DNA from: Rhea pennata
Lineage: Eukaryota; Chordata; Aves; Rheiformes; Rheidae
Assembly: GCF_028389875.1 (NCBI RefSeq)
Contig: NC_084664.1
Location: 135,749,466 to 135,813,465 of the forward strand
Length of the DNA stretch: 64,000 nucleotides
Reading direction: 5' to 3'
Notes under the pieces: model-generated
Told to the model about the DNA's origin: nothing
What the model saw: the letters and a program-made list of their open reading frames with translations, nothing else
Database searches by the model: none
Shown here: piece after piece, positions 47,201-61,200 of the stretch
Layout of the letters: each line of letters starts with the position of its first letter
How positions within the stretch are numbered: the first letter of the stretch is position 1
Made by a program: the position numbers and the translations under genes

Positions 47201-49494
47201 AATACGGGCTATGCCAAGCATTTGTCAGAAATACAGTCTGGCTACATTCTTACTTAAGTCTGTAAGGTGGCTATATCATGGCTAGGGGATGTGTCCTGGC
47301 AGATAGCAATCTCCTGACATATAAAGACTGGTCAGAGTACTTACTTGGTCAGAGTAGCTCAAGAGAGGAGTAAAAATTCTGTTTTATGAAATAATACATT
47401 TTTTTTTTGATTACTTTGAAAGCAAATGAGGAAAAGTGGAACTAAATTTCCTGTTTCTGTGCTTGGAGAGTGGAGTTACTGTTAATGGTAAGAACTTCAC
47501 ATCAAAGTCTCATTTTGTGTTATGTACTTCTTGATATCCTTAAAACAAAGGTTGGATTATCCTTTGTTTGGTTTCATCCTATTACATGTAACTAGGAAAG
47601 ATGATGATAAAACTAACAGCAGAAAGTATTCCTAAGTACAGTTCCAAAACCTCAAATCAGTGGTAGAAATTGCATCAATTATACTGTTTCTCATCTCTTC
47701 CTGTTATAGTCTTTTCTTTAGAAATGATGTGATAAAGTTGCTTGTATTCATTTTAGTTATGGAAACTGAATATGCCTTAAAATATGTAAGCAACACTTTA
47801 TGTGAGTTTTGACTATCATTAAGATAGTAGTAAAAGAAAGGTTTATTTTCAGCCTACCTGTCTTCCCAGTCATTGACAAAATTGCACTATAATCTACTGC
47901 TTGACTTGTCTAAGATGAGCAAGTCCTTCCTTTATTCCGACCAAAATTTATCTCCTGAACCAGAGCTACTTTTCCTATGCTGCTACTACCTTCCTGTGTT
48001 TCAGTTATTCAAACCATCACTTTCCAACAGAAAAATGAACCAAAAAAACCCTACATGTTGCCCCTGAACCCAAAGCTTTCCTAGCCAGCCCAGCTGGTAG
48101 ATACTTAGAGCATGTGAAAGTCTGACTACTCCATTTGGGTTCTCTAGTGGATTGGGATAGTTTAGTTTCTTGTATCAGAGAATAAAACTTATGCAATAGC
48201 AGGCAGGATTCAGATGAACAGAACAGGTGTTTTTATTCCTTTTTTGTAGTGAAAGTGTGTGACAGCACAAAATAAGTGCTGTGAAGCAGCAATAATTTTC
48301 TTAAGAATGTATGTGCTCTATCCTACCTTTCCCTGTGCTCCAGCTGTGAAAAGACTCTTACTAGAATTGGAAGTATAAAACAACCACTTTCTTATTTTCC
48401 TCCTTTTCAACTTATTTCTTTTCTGCAAAGATATTTTTGGGAAATAAACAGTTTTCTCATACCCATGCTAAATATGACCCTGTTAAGAATAGAATTTTTT
48501 TCCAGTCTTTCAAAGTATACCATTTAAATTCTTTTGGAAAGGGGAATGAAAGGAAAAAACAGTTAAAAACAAGTCCATATTTTTTGCAGATCTACATTTT
48601 GACTCATGATGGTCCATTTTGACTCATGATGGTTCTTCTCTAGTTAAAAATTTCCAACTATCTCTAACTCATGCTAAGTTTACTAGTCAAGCATAGTCAG
48701 AGCAAAATGTGAAATTTTCTTTTTTGTACAAAAAAAAAAAAAATATATAAAACTTGTTGAAAGGCCTAAATTTTATTCCTGATTATAAAAGATTTGTCTA
48801 TGTAGTGGTCCTAAGTTGTTGCAATTACAAAGGACTAGGCTTACTGAAAGACAGACAGTGCTATAGAACCTAGTGCTTGCACTCTTGTAGGTTGATAGAA
48901 GAAATGCACTGTGTTTTAAGATAGAGCTGTAAAGGCAGACAAAAATAGAAACAGTATTTGTTGCAGAAGATTTGCATGAAGTATTTTTGTCTGACTATAT
49001 AAATACCCAAAGCAAATTTTTTGGAACTTGGCATATTAGCTTTGCTAATACTGGAAGGCATTTATTTTACCATCTAGTTTTAGTGGGATTTCTTTCCAAG
49101 TATAGGCATTATAATTCTTGTTCCCACAAGAGAGTGCCTAACGCTTCTCTGCAACTAATGAACCAGAATTGTTCTTATGGGCCTAATTTTATAATTTGTA
49201 GATATCCCCAGACAAAGTAAGGTAGCTGAATGTTCAGCTTAGTGAGGTAAATGTACCAAAGAAAACACATAGGTACTGATTCAAAACTGTTTTTCTACAT
49301 ACTGGCTGATGTATATAGTTCTGAAAAAGCAGAATGATTTTTTGTGGCAAATCTCAAAACCTAGAATATTTGTTGGAGTATGCTATTTATTAAAATATAA
49401 TCAAAGAATTTCTTCAGGCCTGGGATTTATCAGTGACTAAAGAAGAAACAGAAAACTCTCTCTTAGGAAGTGAGAGTTAGGAAGTTATCATCAA
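47201..49494. other. Intergenic, no gene recognised
   Basis: Contains a 20-bp tandem duplication (48595-48634) and an A-rich run near 48,729. No exon or named element is seen. Confidence 0.6.
48595..48634. repeat. 20-bp tandem duplication
   Basis: cattttgactcatgatggtc at 48595-48614 is followed by a copy at 48615-48634 with one changed base. Confidence 0.92.
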
Positions 49495-49660
49495 TATGCT
49501 TCAGAAACCTCCTGGATTGCTTGTGCCTTGCTGTGTTGCCCTTCCAGCAGATATCATGGTGGTTGAAGTTCCTCATGAGGATCAGGGCCAGTGGAATGCA
49601 GAAGGCCTTACCTGCTTCTTCCCCATCAGGTGATCTGTAGCAGATACCCAGCAGTTGCCC
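49495..49660 (-). mobile_element. CR1 LINE ORF2 endonuclease-domain fragment (inactive)
   Basis: The - strand translation gives GICYRSPDGEEAGKAF, then LALILMRNFNHHDICWKGNT and ARHKQSRRFL. This corresponds to the CR1 apurinic endonuclease region, whose usual core is close to MGDFN-xPDICW. Here the GD before FN is replaced by RN, removing a catalytic aspartate, and the linker before LALILM is shortened. It is a fossil. Related sequence may extend toward 49,900, where I could not align it confidently. Confidence 0.85.
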
Positions 49661-52585
49661 GCATTGGTCTGTTCTCTAATCCTAGTTCTGTGACTCATTT
49701 CATGGCCATGTATTTTCCACGTACCTCGTACCTCGCAGGCATGCACAGGAGTAGGTGGGAATGGCCCTGAAGAGGTGGCCTGGCAGAGGAAGCTGCCTTC
49801 TGGCTGCTTTCTTTCCGCAGTGTCCTCCGTCCTCTCCTTCTCTCCCCAATGGTATGTAAAGATGTTCATGTGCTAGAACAAGCACAACAGGGCCTTTGAG
49901 AAGGAGCAGGCTACAGGCCGATTACCTGTCCTGGTGGGCTGTATGCAGGCTGGGAGCTCTTGTGTGGGCTGGCCAGTAAACACATGATGTGTTGGATCAC
50001 CTCTCCCACGGGGTGCTGATAGAAGAGACGTAGCTTAGCTGCCCTGGCACTAGGCCTGCAGGGACTATTGAGACCCTAATCAGACCCAGTAGAATACCAG
50101 GTGAGGTCTGAGAAATTGCTGCATTTAACCTTTTTCAAAAGGGTTGAACTGTGGAAAGCAAAATGAGTGGATTTTTTTTTTTTTTTTTTTCCTTCTCCAT
50201 TTCATGCTGCCTTATGTACTAAGCTATCAGTCTGGGAATATGCTGGGAATAAGCTGCAGCACAGCATTGGGGCACGTCTTCCACTCCAGAGAAGCAAAGG
50301 TGCTATGAATGTGTATATGATGCTAAGAAAGCGTAAGAGATAGTGATCATGGTAGGGGGAGCTGACAGAGTGAATCTCATGCTAAGAGCATGAGATTTGA
50401 CAGATCTGCCAGGTACACATAGAGCAGAATAAAGAATCATGCTTTTTTGTTTCATAATAGTGGTTTATTGAAAGCCATGGTTGGTTTGCTTATTCTCTGC
50501 CAGGAGCAGAGATGCTTCTGGTTTGCATAAGAAACATTCCTGCCAGAGCTGTCCTAAGCAAAACGGTTCTTTTTAATTAAACAAAAAACACTTTAAATAG
50601 AAAAAAAATAAGTGAAAATATAATTTTCTGACCAACTGTTATTCAGTTATATAGTGTAGCTTAGGGTTTCTATATTAGAATGTAATGAAGTTTATAAGAA
50701 GGCATTACATGATTTGACTTGTTCTAGGTTATATGCAGGGACACCAATGACAGATCAATGCATTAGGCAGTATTTGGCTACCATTTAATGTATGCCTTCC
50801 TAGGCAGAAAGGTTTTGCTGTTTACAGATGAATGTTGGAGTGAACTGAGGGAGCATCAATACATGTCATGCTATTGTGACAGTGTTTGTGTGGCGTCTCT
50901 TAGCACTGGATAACAACAAAAGCAAGTGTGGCAGTATTACTGTTTTCTATGATTGTTCATAACTGAGCAGTGCTGGCAGTTTCTCTGTTGTCTGGAGCTG
51001 AAAAGTCAGGCTTTGTCATCTTCCTACTAAATTTGAGTATCTGAATTCAGTAAATAAGATTAGGACTGTCAGGCCATTAGGGAGTAGCTCCTGTTGGTAA
51101 TGACCTGGATTTATGCACAGCATATATACTTTTTGGCATCCTCCAACCCTCAAAGACAAAATTCTGCTGATACCCAGAATGTTTCAAAAATTCATCCTTC
51201 TACCAGACATACAACCTTTAGATAATTGCTTGAGATTTGCCAAAGCCACTATGTATTGTGACCCAGACTGTCATGGGAAGAAAAAACAGTTTGTGCTGTT
51301 TTTTACCAGTTAAATGGGAGGTAGAAATTCTAGCCTTGCTGATGTCAGTGTGTAACACTTACTGCAGTAAGGCCATGAATACTCTATTTTTTAAAATAGA
51401 AAAAAATAGTCTTTACATCTCCAGGCCTGGCAAGGTTGTCTCTGAGCAAGGGGGTTCTCTGGCAGTGCAGAGGCAGTACAGAAATTTCTGCATTTATCCT
51501 AACCATATCTGCTTTTAGCCTTGAGTCTGACTCTGCACAAAGTAACAAGATGACAAAAAAAAAAAAAAAAAAAAAAGTTGAAATGAGCTTTGTACTATTC
51601 AGCTGTAGTAGGAACTGTTTCCAAGGGGCAATGGATATGGAACTTGACTGAGACTGATTCTACTTGTTTGCACATCTTTTTGCTAATAGCACGGTTCATA
51701 TGGTCCCCCTTCTGGTCTTCCTATTAAACAGTGACTGGAATGCTCAAGCTCCTTTACAAGAACGCGTGAAGTTGTGGGCTTCTGGACTCTCCCAGCTTGT
51801 CACACATCACACTTGGTTATTGACCTGTGTGAAAGATGAGACAATTCCTCCTGATTGCTTCCTGTTGGGATTTAGCATTCTTCCACTGGATTTGCCTCAA
51901 GAACTGAAATGGTGGTTGGATTCAGCTGCAGATGAAAGCAGATCCTTTGTTAGTTCTGATGAGCATTACATCCTTTCTGGGTCTAGCAGAAGAGGAGGAC
52001 TCAGGCTCAAAGGTGGAATTCAGCTCCAGATGAAAACACTTAAGTATAGTACATGTATATGTGCTAGATACATGAGCTCCTCTCAAATCAGTGGAAATCT
52101 GATGAATACAGTTGGTTGTGCCTAGAAAGTTATTTAACTGATCCATCTGGTTTAGGGTGAACTGAAAAGCTGTTAAGGCTCAGATGACTGTTCGCTAGAT
52201 CTCCATTGACTATAGCAGGAGCTTAGACACTAGATCTTTAGCTCTTAGTCTGGTAAGAGCTAAAAAGGGTTGAATCCTTCCCATTGAGTCTGAACACACT
52301 TCTTTCATCCTTTGGGAATTCAGGTGCTCCCCAGAGCTGGATCTGAAATGTGCAACCATGAACAACCTTTGCTCTAAATCTCTTGGTTACTTTGCTGTGT
52401 GTAGTTGTTTCTGGTTCTTCAGAACAAAGGTGATGCTTTTACTTAAATCTCTATTTTTAAGACTTTAACAGAAGAGATGAGACCTTGAGATTACTGTGTT
52501 TTACAAAACATGAAGTAGAATATGCTTGAGACTATGTAGCATTTCTTATAAATTTAGTAGTTGAGGCTGGGCTCTTCAGAAACCC
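49661..52585. other. Intergenic, no gene recognised
   Basis: Homopolymers at 50172-50190 (T19) and 51555-51576 (A22). A TTG-started 153-codon frame at 51664-52125 has no recognisable product and a length compatible with chance. The GC-richer stretch at 49,660-50,110 may be more CR1 or another old repeat. Confidence 0.55.
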
Positions 52586-52609
52586 TCCTCCCCTCCCCTC
52601 CCCTCCCCC
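52586..52609. repeat. (CCCCT)n tract, G-quadruplex-prone on the - strand
   Basis: Four or more runs of C4 separated by single T, hence four G4 runs with one-base loops on the - strand. Confidence 0.9.
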
Positions 52610-52654
52610 AACCCACACCCCAAATCTACTAAAGGAGATGAAGAATACACAAAG

Positions 52655-52682
<28 letters not shown>
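52655..52682. repeat. (AC)14 microsatellite
   Basis: 28 bp of perfect AC dinucleotide, 45 bp from the (CCCCT)n tract. Confidence 0.97.
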
Positions 52683-52686
<4 letters not shown>

Positions 52687-53925
52687 CAAGCTTCCGGGAA
52701 AAAAATGTTCCATGTTACTAGCATAAAATGTTCTATGGATTTTTTTTTTTGTTTGTTTATTCATAGAGCAAGACCAGAACTTTACTGTTCAATTAATTAG
52801 AGTAACTGCTGGAGGCAAAGGAATGCAAAACCTTTGACAATTCAGGCTAATATAGTCTGATGTCACAGGTTTGAAATCCTGCTTATGAACTTGTCTCTCC
52901 TCATGTTCTTGTAGTCTCTAAGGTGTGACAAAAGATTAAAAGTTTCAGATAAACACCTCTGCACTCTTTGAAGTATTTTTTTTCTCTGTGTTACAGAGAA
53001 CAGCAAATGCACTGGAATCACTGCTAACTGGCTGCTTATGTTGACCTGAAATCTGTTTAATTTTAGTTGATTTTGAAAGAAAATGTTACTGAATAAATTG
53101 TTTCTTTTAGAAGCTTTGAACACAGACTATATGAATCCAACTTCTGTAGAAATTTGCCTAATTTACTCCTAGTGCCATATGCTGGGAGAATGATTAAGCA
53201 GTGGCAAGCCGGGAGGATTCTTTGCTGCCCTCATATCCCAAAACTGATTTGCTCAAGGCAGAATGTGATTATACAATGCTTCAAAAGAAAAAAAAAAAAA
53301 GTTATACGCATGAATAAATGTTGTTTCTTTCAAATGGTTATGTTTCCCATAACTGAGTGTCAGGTTTCAGTGATGGGGCTATAGGCTATAGCACCCAGAG
53401 GAGGGCCCTGATAATGTACTGTTACGAAGTCTAGTGAAATGTCAAAGCTTGTTACTCCCAGGAGAAATGTGAAACTGTATGGATTCACAGTGCAGGATGG
53501 TGAATATATTAATGTAAAGAACCTTTATTCAGGATGTTCATGTAATTTATGATATCAAAGACTTCGAGTAAAAGATCAAGCCTTCACTTTTACTGGCACT
53601 GAGGTATGTTGTTAATAGTGAGCATATGCAGGTGGTTCAGACTGAGAATTGTATACTGAGCCAATATTAGAAATTAAATACAAAGCCATGTTATTAGGAA
53701 TAATTTTTGGCTTTGGTCCTGCACATTTTTTGCTTCCTTTCTCTGGTTTTGGGAAAGGGTAGCGCTGTGGATTGGGGAGAACAGTCATCACATGGTCCAG
53801 TCAACCTTCACAGCAGGAAGGGGAGGGGGGGGAAGTAGATTTTTTTTCCTTCTCCCTTCAGACCATTTGAACTGCTCAAGGTTGGAGAAATTTGCTGGAA
53901 AATCATGCTTGGTCCCTAAGGTGGC
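52683..53925. other. Intergenic, no gene recognised
   Basis: No exon, RNA gene or named repeat. Short A-rich runs only (for example near 53,289). Confidence 0.6.
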
Positions 53926-53926
53926 A

Positions 53927-53956
<30 letters not shown>
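53926..53956. repeat. (ATTT)n microsatellite
   Basis: About seven ATTT units, ending in a T5 run. Confidence 0.93.
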
Positions 53957-53961
<5 letters not shown>

Positions 53962-55273
53962 GCCATAAAAGCACATTGATGAAAAATTACAACTTTGTAA
54001 ACTTTTTGAACAGAACCGTGGTATTAAAATAATATTAAAATTTCTTTGGCAGGAGTTACTAACTTGTGTCTAGTTTCAGCATGTAGATCCACAAGACTCA
54101 AATTCATTCACTGAAGTAATAATTCTTCCAAAAAATACTTTTGCTGATTCATATTTCTAGGAAAGTTCCTTCATGTTTGACCAGTGGCTTAGTTGGAGAC
54201 AATAATGCTTCTTAAAGGCTTTATGCAAATCATGTCTTTGAATTCCTCCTTTACTCAAACTCAGGGTCCTAGTCTGAGAAATATACAACTTTTCCTAGCT
54301 GCTGGAAAAAGTGTATCAAGATTTCTAACATAAGATATTCCCGCAATTACAGTGCAGATATTTAAATCTTACTGCTGTCAACTCAGAAAAACGGCAGCTA
54401 CAAGGCTGCCCCATTCTTTCTGCATTTCCCAGGCAAGAGGGATTGAAATGATAGCAAGGAGATGATTCCCATTCATTCTCCATTCCACTCAGACTTCATA
54501 TTTTGATTACCATGCTGTTTACTCCTGATGTCAGTCAAGGCTTTGGATCAAGACCAGAAGCTTTCCCATTAATTTTTTGTAGTGGAGCTAGAAGTGTACC
54601 ACAAGGGTGAAGAAGGGTTGTTCTTGCAGAGAGCCAAATGGAGCCTGTGAAGGCTGAGCTAATGGTTTGGATGTGCTGGCAAGACTGCCTGCTCTGCACT
54701 TGTCTGCCATAGACCTGTTCTCTGTTTTCCTCTTCTGAGGTATCTGTGGACACTTTACAACTCTCTCTCGGTAAGTGGAGGAGGGGTGGCTTTTTAAAAG
54801 CAAGAATATTTCTTCCTGTCACCATTATTGACAAAAAACAATACTGGGTTCATAGTGATACCTAAGGGTGACCTTTGTGTATATGGAGCCCGTATGGTGT
54901 TTTCTATATCCATTCAACTTGCCTTGTTTATTTAGTTTGTTCTGTGTGCGAGGGCCATTCAATATGCTGTATCTTTACTACATAGAGTAGTGTTGGGTTT
55001 AATTAGAAAGATAAAAGCTAAATGGAAAGAAAAGATAAGGAGGACAGCAAGGATATCAGGGCAGGGGACTGAAGAAGTAGGTGTGAAAAGGGCTGAACTT
55101 GCATCTTCATCTCCTCTCTCAGACACACTGAGACCACTAAGTTAAAGAGCCAAGCTCCGTATGGCTCTGTGGGTTTTAGATTCTGCTTTCTTGCATGTGG
55201 CTCTACTTCAGCAGAATATCCCTTCTTCCACCCTCCCTTCAGAAATGGGAGACATTGGTTTGAATCCTCTTAA

Positions 55274-55320
55274 GATGAGAAGGCAGATGATGATGATGAA
55301 GATGATGAGAAGGCAGATGA
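55274..55320. repeat. GATGA-rich direct repeat
   Basis: gatgagaaggcagatga appears twice, about 29 bp apart, separated by gatgatgaagat-type triplets. Confidence 0.85.
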
Positions 55321-55725
55321 GCAGCACGCTGCAGGTGTGACCATCACACCGTAGCATTAGGCAGTGGTGCAGAAGTCAGGTTTTTCAGTACCACCACCCT
55401 TTTTCCCTTGGTATCTAAAGTGCCCAGTCCCATTCAGCTGTGGTGCCTGCTCTGGGCTCTGAACTCTACATGGGTGAAAAGCAGCCTTGAGACAAGCACT
55501 GAAGTCTGGAGAGAAGGTAAAATTCATGCTCAGGCCAATGCTTATTGGCCTCTCAGCCTTTTAGTATTTGGGGATTGCTCTCTAAGACTTAGGTTCTATG
55601 AACTTTTAAAACACTGTTCTGAAAAAGGCCATTCAGGAGCAGCAGTGTTTACACTGAAGGCACTTAAATAGTGTCTTTGGATCTCCCACTAAGTTTGCAT
55701 ATTGCTTTTCTTCCTGATTTCGTGT

Positions 55726-55748
55726 TATTATTTATTTATTTATTTATT
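55726..55748. repeat. (ATTT)n microsatellite
   Basis: Five TTAT/ATTT units in a row. Confidence 0.9.
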
Positions 55749-58247
55749 CGTACTTGCATTAAAGAATGATCAGCTAAGGAAGGGCTCTTATAGCCATGAA
55801 GAATTTAGGTATTCTGATATCAGACTGTGGTCTCTCTATTGATGAAAGAGAATTTACTGATGCAAGTAATCCTCCCTGATCTCCCCAACACTTTTTTTAA
55901 AGGATTTTTTCAACACCCTTTCAATGCCCTTTTAAAAGATCCTTTTCTTTTACTTTTTCTTTTAAATCAGTGGCATCTCAGACCACTATATTCTCTCTTA
56001 ATGCTTTGAGAAAGAGACTTACATACACTTCTCACCTTGATTCCTTTTTTTTTTTTTTTTTTTAAGGCGAGATAACAGCACTACTGCATAGTGGAGGAGA
56101 TTTCGCTGATTATGGTCTTCGCTTTTTTTTTTTTTTTTACAAGTTAATTTCTATTATTATTTCAAGGAAGGAAATTGAAAATTGAAGCAGTAAGTTTTCA
56201 CAAAAGTAAGAAGGCACCTTATTTCTACCTCTTCGTTATTGTCACCTCTGGTATTTAGTCCTTTTTTCCAGAACTAAATTCCTCTCAGGGAACGTCATGG
56301 CCTCACAGAGGCCATGCACTCTTGCATGCACTACTGGTGCTTGAAACCAGACTTTATTATTGAATTCCTGTCAAAGGGGAAGACTGCCTTCTCTCAGCAT
56401 TTCTTACAGACCATAAACCCTCTTCTTTTATTGATTTAGAGATACATTGAATTTACATTGTGGAAGTAAATTGTATCTTCAAATCGGTCATTATTGAGTT
56501 TTGTTCTGGCCAGGATTCTCAAAAACAAGTCAGGGCTCTTAAATATTGCTCTTATCTAGACCAAAACCAGGAAAACAGCTGTTTCCCAAAGGCACTGTCA
56601 AAATAATTAAATCAATACCAGAAAGCCTGACTGTCTTTTTCCTCCTCACAAATGAGACTAGAAATAGAGTAAATAAGACCATTTGGAGATTTTGCATAAA
56701 ATGGGCATGAGTCTTTTTACTGTTTCAGTTATTCAAATAAGTAGCACAAAAGTACAGAGTCTCTAACACCTACACTGGATGAACTGAAAGTGATGGCAAG
56801 AATAATCAATTAATTAATGAAACCAGAACTGTGCAAGAAAGATGCTTTTCCATTTGTTGGATTCTTCCTTCTCCCACTCTTCTTGGGCTAAATTGTGGTA
56901 GGAAATCAGTGAATGAGACCAGCAGTTAAAAACAGCCAAGATGGGGGAACTTCAGCTCTTCTGAGAGCCAACTATGATATTGATCTGGCATTTGTACTGT
57001 TGGACCCAAATTCATTGCTGTTGTTGCATTTTACTTTAGTTTTTAAAGCTACTGAGAGGATTGCCATTGGATGCAAGGATAATGTAGGTTTGATGTAGAA
57101 CTAGTTTAGGACTCAGGTCATCTTCTCTTCGCAAGCTCTACTCCCTGTTTTCAAGAGTCATGACCCTCTTCATTTCTCTTGGTCTTTTGTGTTTTACATT
57201 CCTGGTTGAACAGAGCCCGACTTCAGTAGCAGTGAGAGAGAGAGTAGCCCCTCAGCCAGCCTTTCTGGTTTTTGGATTCTGCTATAATAAAAATCTGATG
57301 GTTCAGTACCTTACTTATTCTTGTTCTTTCTTCCTGTGTGGATACCACAGTCAGCCAAATAAGAGTTCACTTTTGGTTCATGTGCTGTCTGACACTTTTG
57401 GTCTGTGGACCATGGCTTACTGAGTAGGGTATTTACACACCCATATCATAAATATACTTGTGGAGTTCCTTGATGTTTGCACTGTACAATTTTTCTATTT
57501 AACTGCCCCCATTTGTTGTCATGTAGATAAAAATTTACCATGCTAAGTACTGGAGGGAAAATACAACTAATAATTTTTAACTGATCCATGAGGATAAGGT
57601 TGAACAAAAATGTACTATTTTGTCAGGTTAAATATTTCTAAATGTGTCTTTAAGAAACTCCTTTATGTTGTTAAATGATTCAGGAATCTTGGGGTAAAAA
57701 TAGCATAGCACCTGGTAATGAAGGGCTGCATCTTAAGAGTAATGGAAAAGGAAGCTTGTATGAGATTTTTTGAAGGATAACTTTTGAGTGCTTGATTTTG
57801 CAATCTTAACAAACATTTAAATTTAATTTTTGGTATTTAGTGTGTTCTTCTAAAGATGTGCTTTCCACTCTGGTGTTAGGCAGTGAGATAGTATGGATTT
57901 GAGGCTGTTATAAATTTAAAGCTCAGTAGAAGATCCCTAGAGACTGTTTTCCCTGTTAACCTGTTAATAGATTCTGTGATATGATCTAATGATATTTTTT
58001 CTGTCTCTGTAGAGGGCATCATTGTCAGTATTCTTTATTAAGATACAAGGGATAAGGCTTTGGTCTTAATCCTCTTGGGGTGTTCTCTGAGCTCTCAACA
58101 TGTAGCTACTGTCTTTCCCCTTAGTTCATTTTGATTTAAATTAGTTACTCAAGGAATAGTGTTTACCGAATAAAAATGCTACAGCAATTCACAATATTTT
58201 GTGTTCTTATATTATTCAGAATTTTAGCGCATTCAGAGTTTTTTTTT

Positions 58248-58275
58248 GGGGGGTGGGGTGGGGAGGAGTGTGGGG
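58248..58275 (+). repeat. G-quadruplex-forming tract
   Basis: Four G runs at 58248-58253, 58255-58258, 58260-58263 and 58272-58275, with loops of 1, 1 and 8 nt. It satisfies the usual G4 sequence rule. Confidence 0.85.
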
Positions 58276-61200
58276 TGAGGAGATGATTTCTTGCAAATGT
58301 GAATGCTCCAGACAATCACATATGGTTATTTACTCCTTTAATTCAACAACATAATAATCTATTTCTTCATCATACAATTAGACTATCTGAATCCATAATT
58401 TTTTTTTTCTATTTTATTTTGGCAAGCAAAAATAATAGTAGATTATGTGATCATTTTGTAACATCTTCCTGGTTTGAAGCACAAGTATTATTAGCAAGTA
58501 ACACTGCTCCCAGTAGCTGTGCCCTCGGACTGTAACATGTTTTAATGTGTCTGAAATGAACCATACACAGTCTGTGCTCTGCACAAGGTTAAGTTCATTC
58601 TTGCTAAGGCTTTTCAAGATCAGCAAAGGATTTATTTCCCAAACACAAATGATTTGTTGTATTCTAGCTATGCAAAATGATTATAGAATTTCCTTAAAAG
58701 TACATTTGCTATCTTTATTATTTAGTCGCATATGTGAAATCCTTTTTCAAGTATTCTGAAGTCTTAACTTAGAGACTGCAATAAACTTGTAATAATGTTG
58801 TTTTTGTTCTCTTAATCTATGTTTTAGGTGCTCTCGTGGTTCCCTTGTATGAGCTACTGTAAATTCTTTGGCACTGGAACTCCTTTTATTACATTTTGTA
58901 CGTCATACTGCAGCGTTATATAATGTTAATAGACAAAACAAAATAAGGCAGGGGAAATAAATGTAAAGAATGGCTTTTTCAGGGGACATTAGAGATTACT
59001 GACAGAGGTATGATGAGATGTTCTTAGGGTACCCAAGTTCCTTTCCAATAGCATCTTTTACCTCTTTCTTCCTGCCCTATTTGCTGTCAGAGTGAGCTTG
59101 TTATCTTTCTTGTAAAACTTTCTGAAACGGCCAATGTGAAACTTGGTTCCATACACCTTGTAAAACTTCCAATCTTTGTTTAAAGTAGTTAGAAAATGCT
59201 GGTATGATGACATAGTTGAGTTTTTACATTCAATTTTCTTTGGTTTTATAATGATATAAATAACTCTTTATTGTGTCTATCACCAGTGCCTTGGTATGCA
59301 TAAGGTCTCCCGAATACTGAGCAGGTGCCCACAAAGTACTACTTGCAGAATCTCTTTCAAGAGAGGAGTAACAATTTGACATCTGATAGCCCTAAGTGAG
59401 TTATTCCTTGCAAACTGAGGGAGGCAATATTTTCTATTCTAAAATCTAGCCTAATATCCTTTAGTTGATGGCAGTGTTTTTTCCTGGCAGCAAATTCCTG
59501 CAAAACATTCCCTTGCCAGCACTGAAAACTATTTAAGTTCTGAGGTTCATGTTTCATTGAAAGGATCAATGTATGCAGGAGCAGCTAACACTGTCTTGCT
59601 GCTGATGAAATTCCTGGCTTCCTTGCTGAGAGCAAATTTTTTAATTCTGTATCCTGGTGGACTTTCAACTTTGGACTCCTGGGTGACCCTGTTCAGCCTT
59701 GTGTCTTTGCAGGTATATGGCTTGGTGATTAAGTTCATTCTTCCTTTCAGATGAGTTGAAACTTTGTGCCTAATTTTATTTACTGCAGAGATTCGTAATG
59801 AATCATTTCCATTTTAGAATTATCAACGTAATAACTTCTATTCATTGAGCAATCTACTTTTAACACCTAAGCTACTTCATTTTTTTAATTCACAAGCAAA
59901 CTGAAGAATAGAGAACTATGTACGAGCACCCAAATAGAGTAAAGATTATTATTCTGCAATAACTTTGTTCGTAGCAGGTTTAAATATGCTATTTTGAGCC
60001 ACGCATGTTAGCAGAGTTCAAGTAGTCTAATGCCTGCTGTATAATTACATCACTATTCATTAGTTCTGGAATAAGATTTTGAATATCCAGGGCTTGTACT
60101 GTAATTCTTAGCTATTTTTTTTTCTTGCCTGGATTCTACCTTGTGAGCCTCTGTAGAGCAGGAGTGAATTGTTATTTTTTTCTGGTTCTTTTCTCTCCAG
60201 CAACATAAATTAGGATTGTAATTAGAAAATGAAATATAAAAGCAGATGTTAAGAGCAGGATATATGTGGATATATGCATATATCTGGATATATATGCATG
60301 TGTAGATATACATAGATATATACCTGCACATCTGGATATGCAAAAAAAGATTCTGGTTCAGAAATGAGGCAAGCATTCTGCAATGTAATCAAAGCTGGAC
60401 ACCGAGCTGGTAGGTATGCAGTCCCCTACTGTGCGGAAAAAAGATGAATTTTGTCCTTTGGAGGAGCAGAAAGGGATTGTGTTTTGTTATTGAGGCTCGC
60501 TGCCTGCCTACCTGCCACCTGAGGAAAGATAGAAGTAAACTTCAATGTTTTTTCTATTAAGAGTTAATGAAGTGTATTGCTACCTAAGTTAGCCTTATGT
60601 AGAAACTTCTTTGTAGTTTCACAGTTTCCTTCAAGTTAAAATGAGGACCAGTGTCAACTCTCTTAGTGCCTTTGTTTGTAGGATGCATCTACTGCAAATT
60701 TATAAACTTGATTTTGTGTAAAGTAGAACTGTAAGCCTAATTCCCCAAAGCTTCAACACATTCACTGAGTCTGTTCTAGAGTGGTAGGTCTCAGTTCATC
60801 CCTTTTCAGCCCCTTCTTTTATTTTATACTGCTGAAGTGCCAGGGAGCTGTAAACCAATCTGTTGTACTCCTAGACTGAAGACAGGTCTTACGTGCTCCC
60901 CCTAACCCATCCCCATCTCTTCCCTAATGCAATTCACTGAAATTCCTTGTTGTACGTGTTCACACTGGAGAACATACATATACAATGCTATGGAAGGGAT
61001 TTATTTTGCTACTAAATAGTGGGATTTTTTTTTTTTTGACAGTTACAAGCTATGTGAAAAGCCAAACAAATCTGTACTGATCCCTTAATTCACCTTGTTG
61101 ACCCTGGGCAGATGCAAGGCAGGAAAGAAGTGTCTATATGTCTAACACTGCCTAACTTAAACTATCCTCTGGCTCAACCCACTTTATTAAACACAGCAAT

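Larger units (their letters stand above)
53957..58247. other. Intergenic, no gene recognised
   Basis: Holds a GAT/GATGA-rich repeat (55,274-55,320), a second ATTT tract (55,726-55,748) and T runs at 56,045-56,063 and near 56,130. No exon with supported splice sites is seen. Confidence 0.55.

Noticed and set aside
51664..52125. 153-codon + strand open frame
   Set aside because: Starts at TTG with no recognised product. About one frame of this length is expected by chance in a window of this size and composition.
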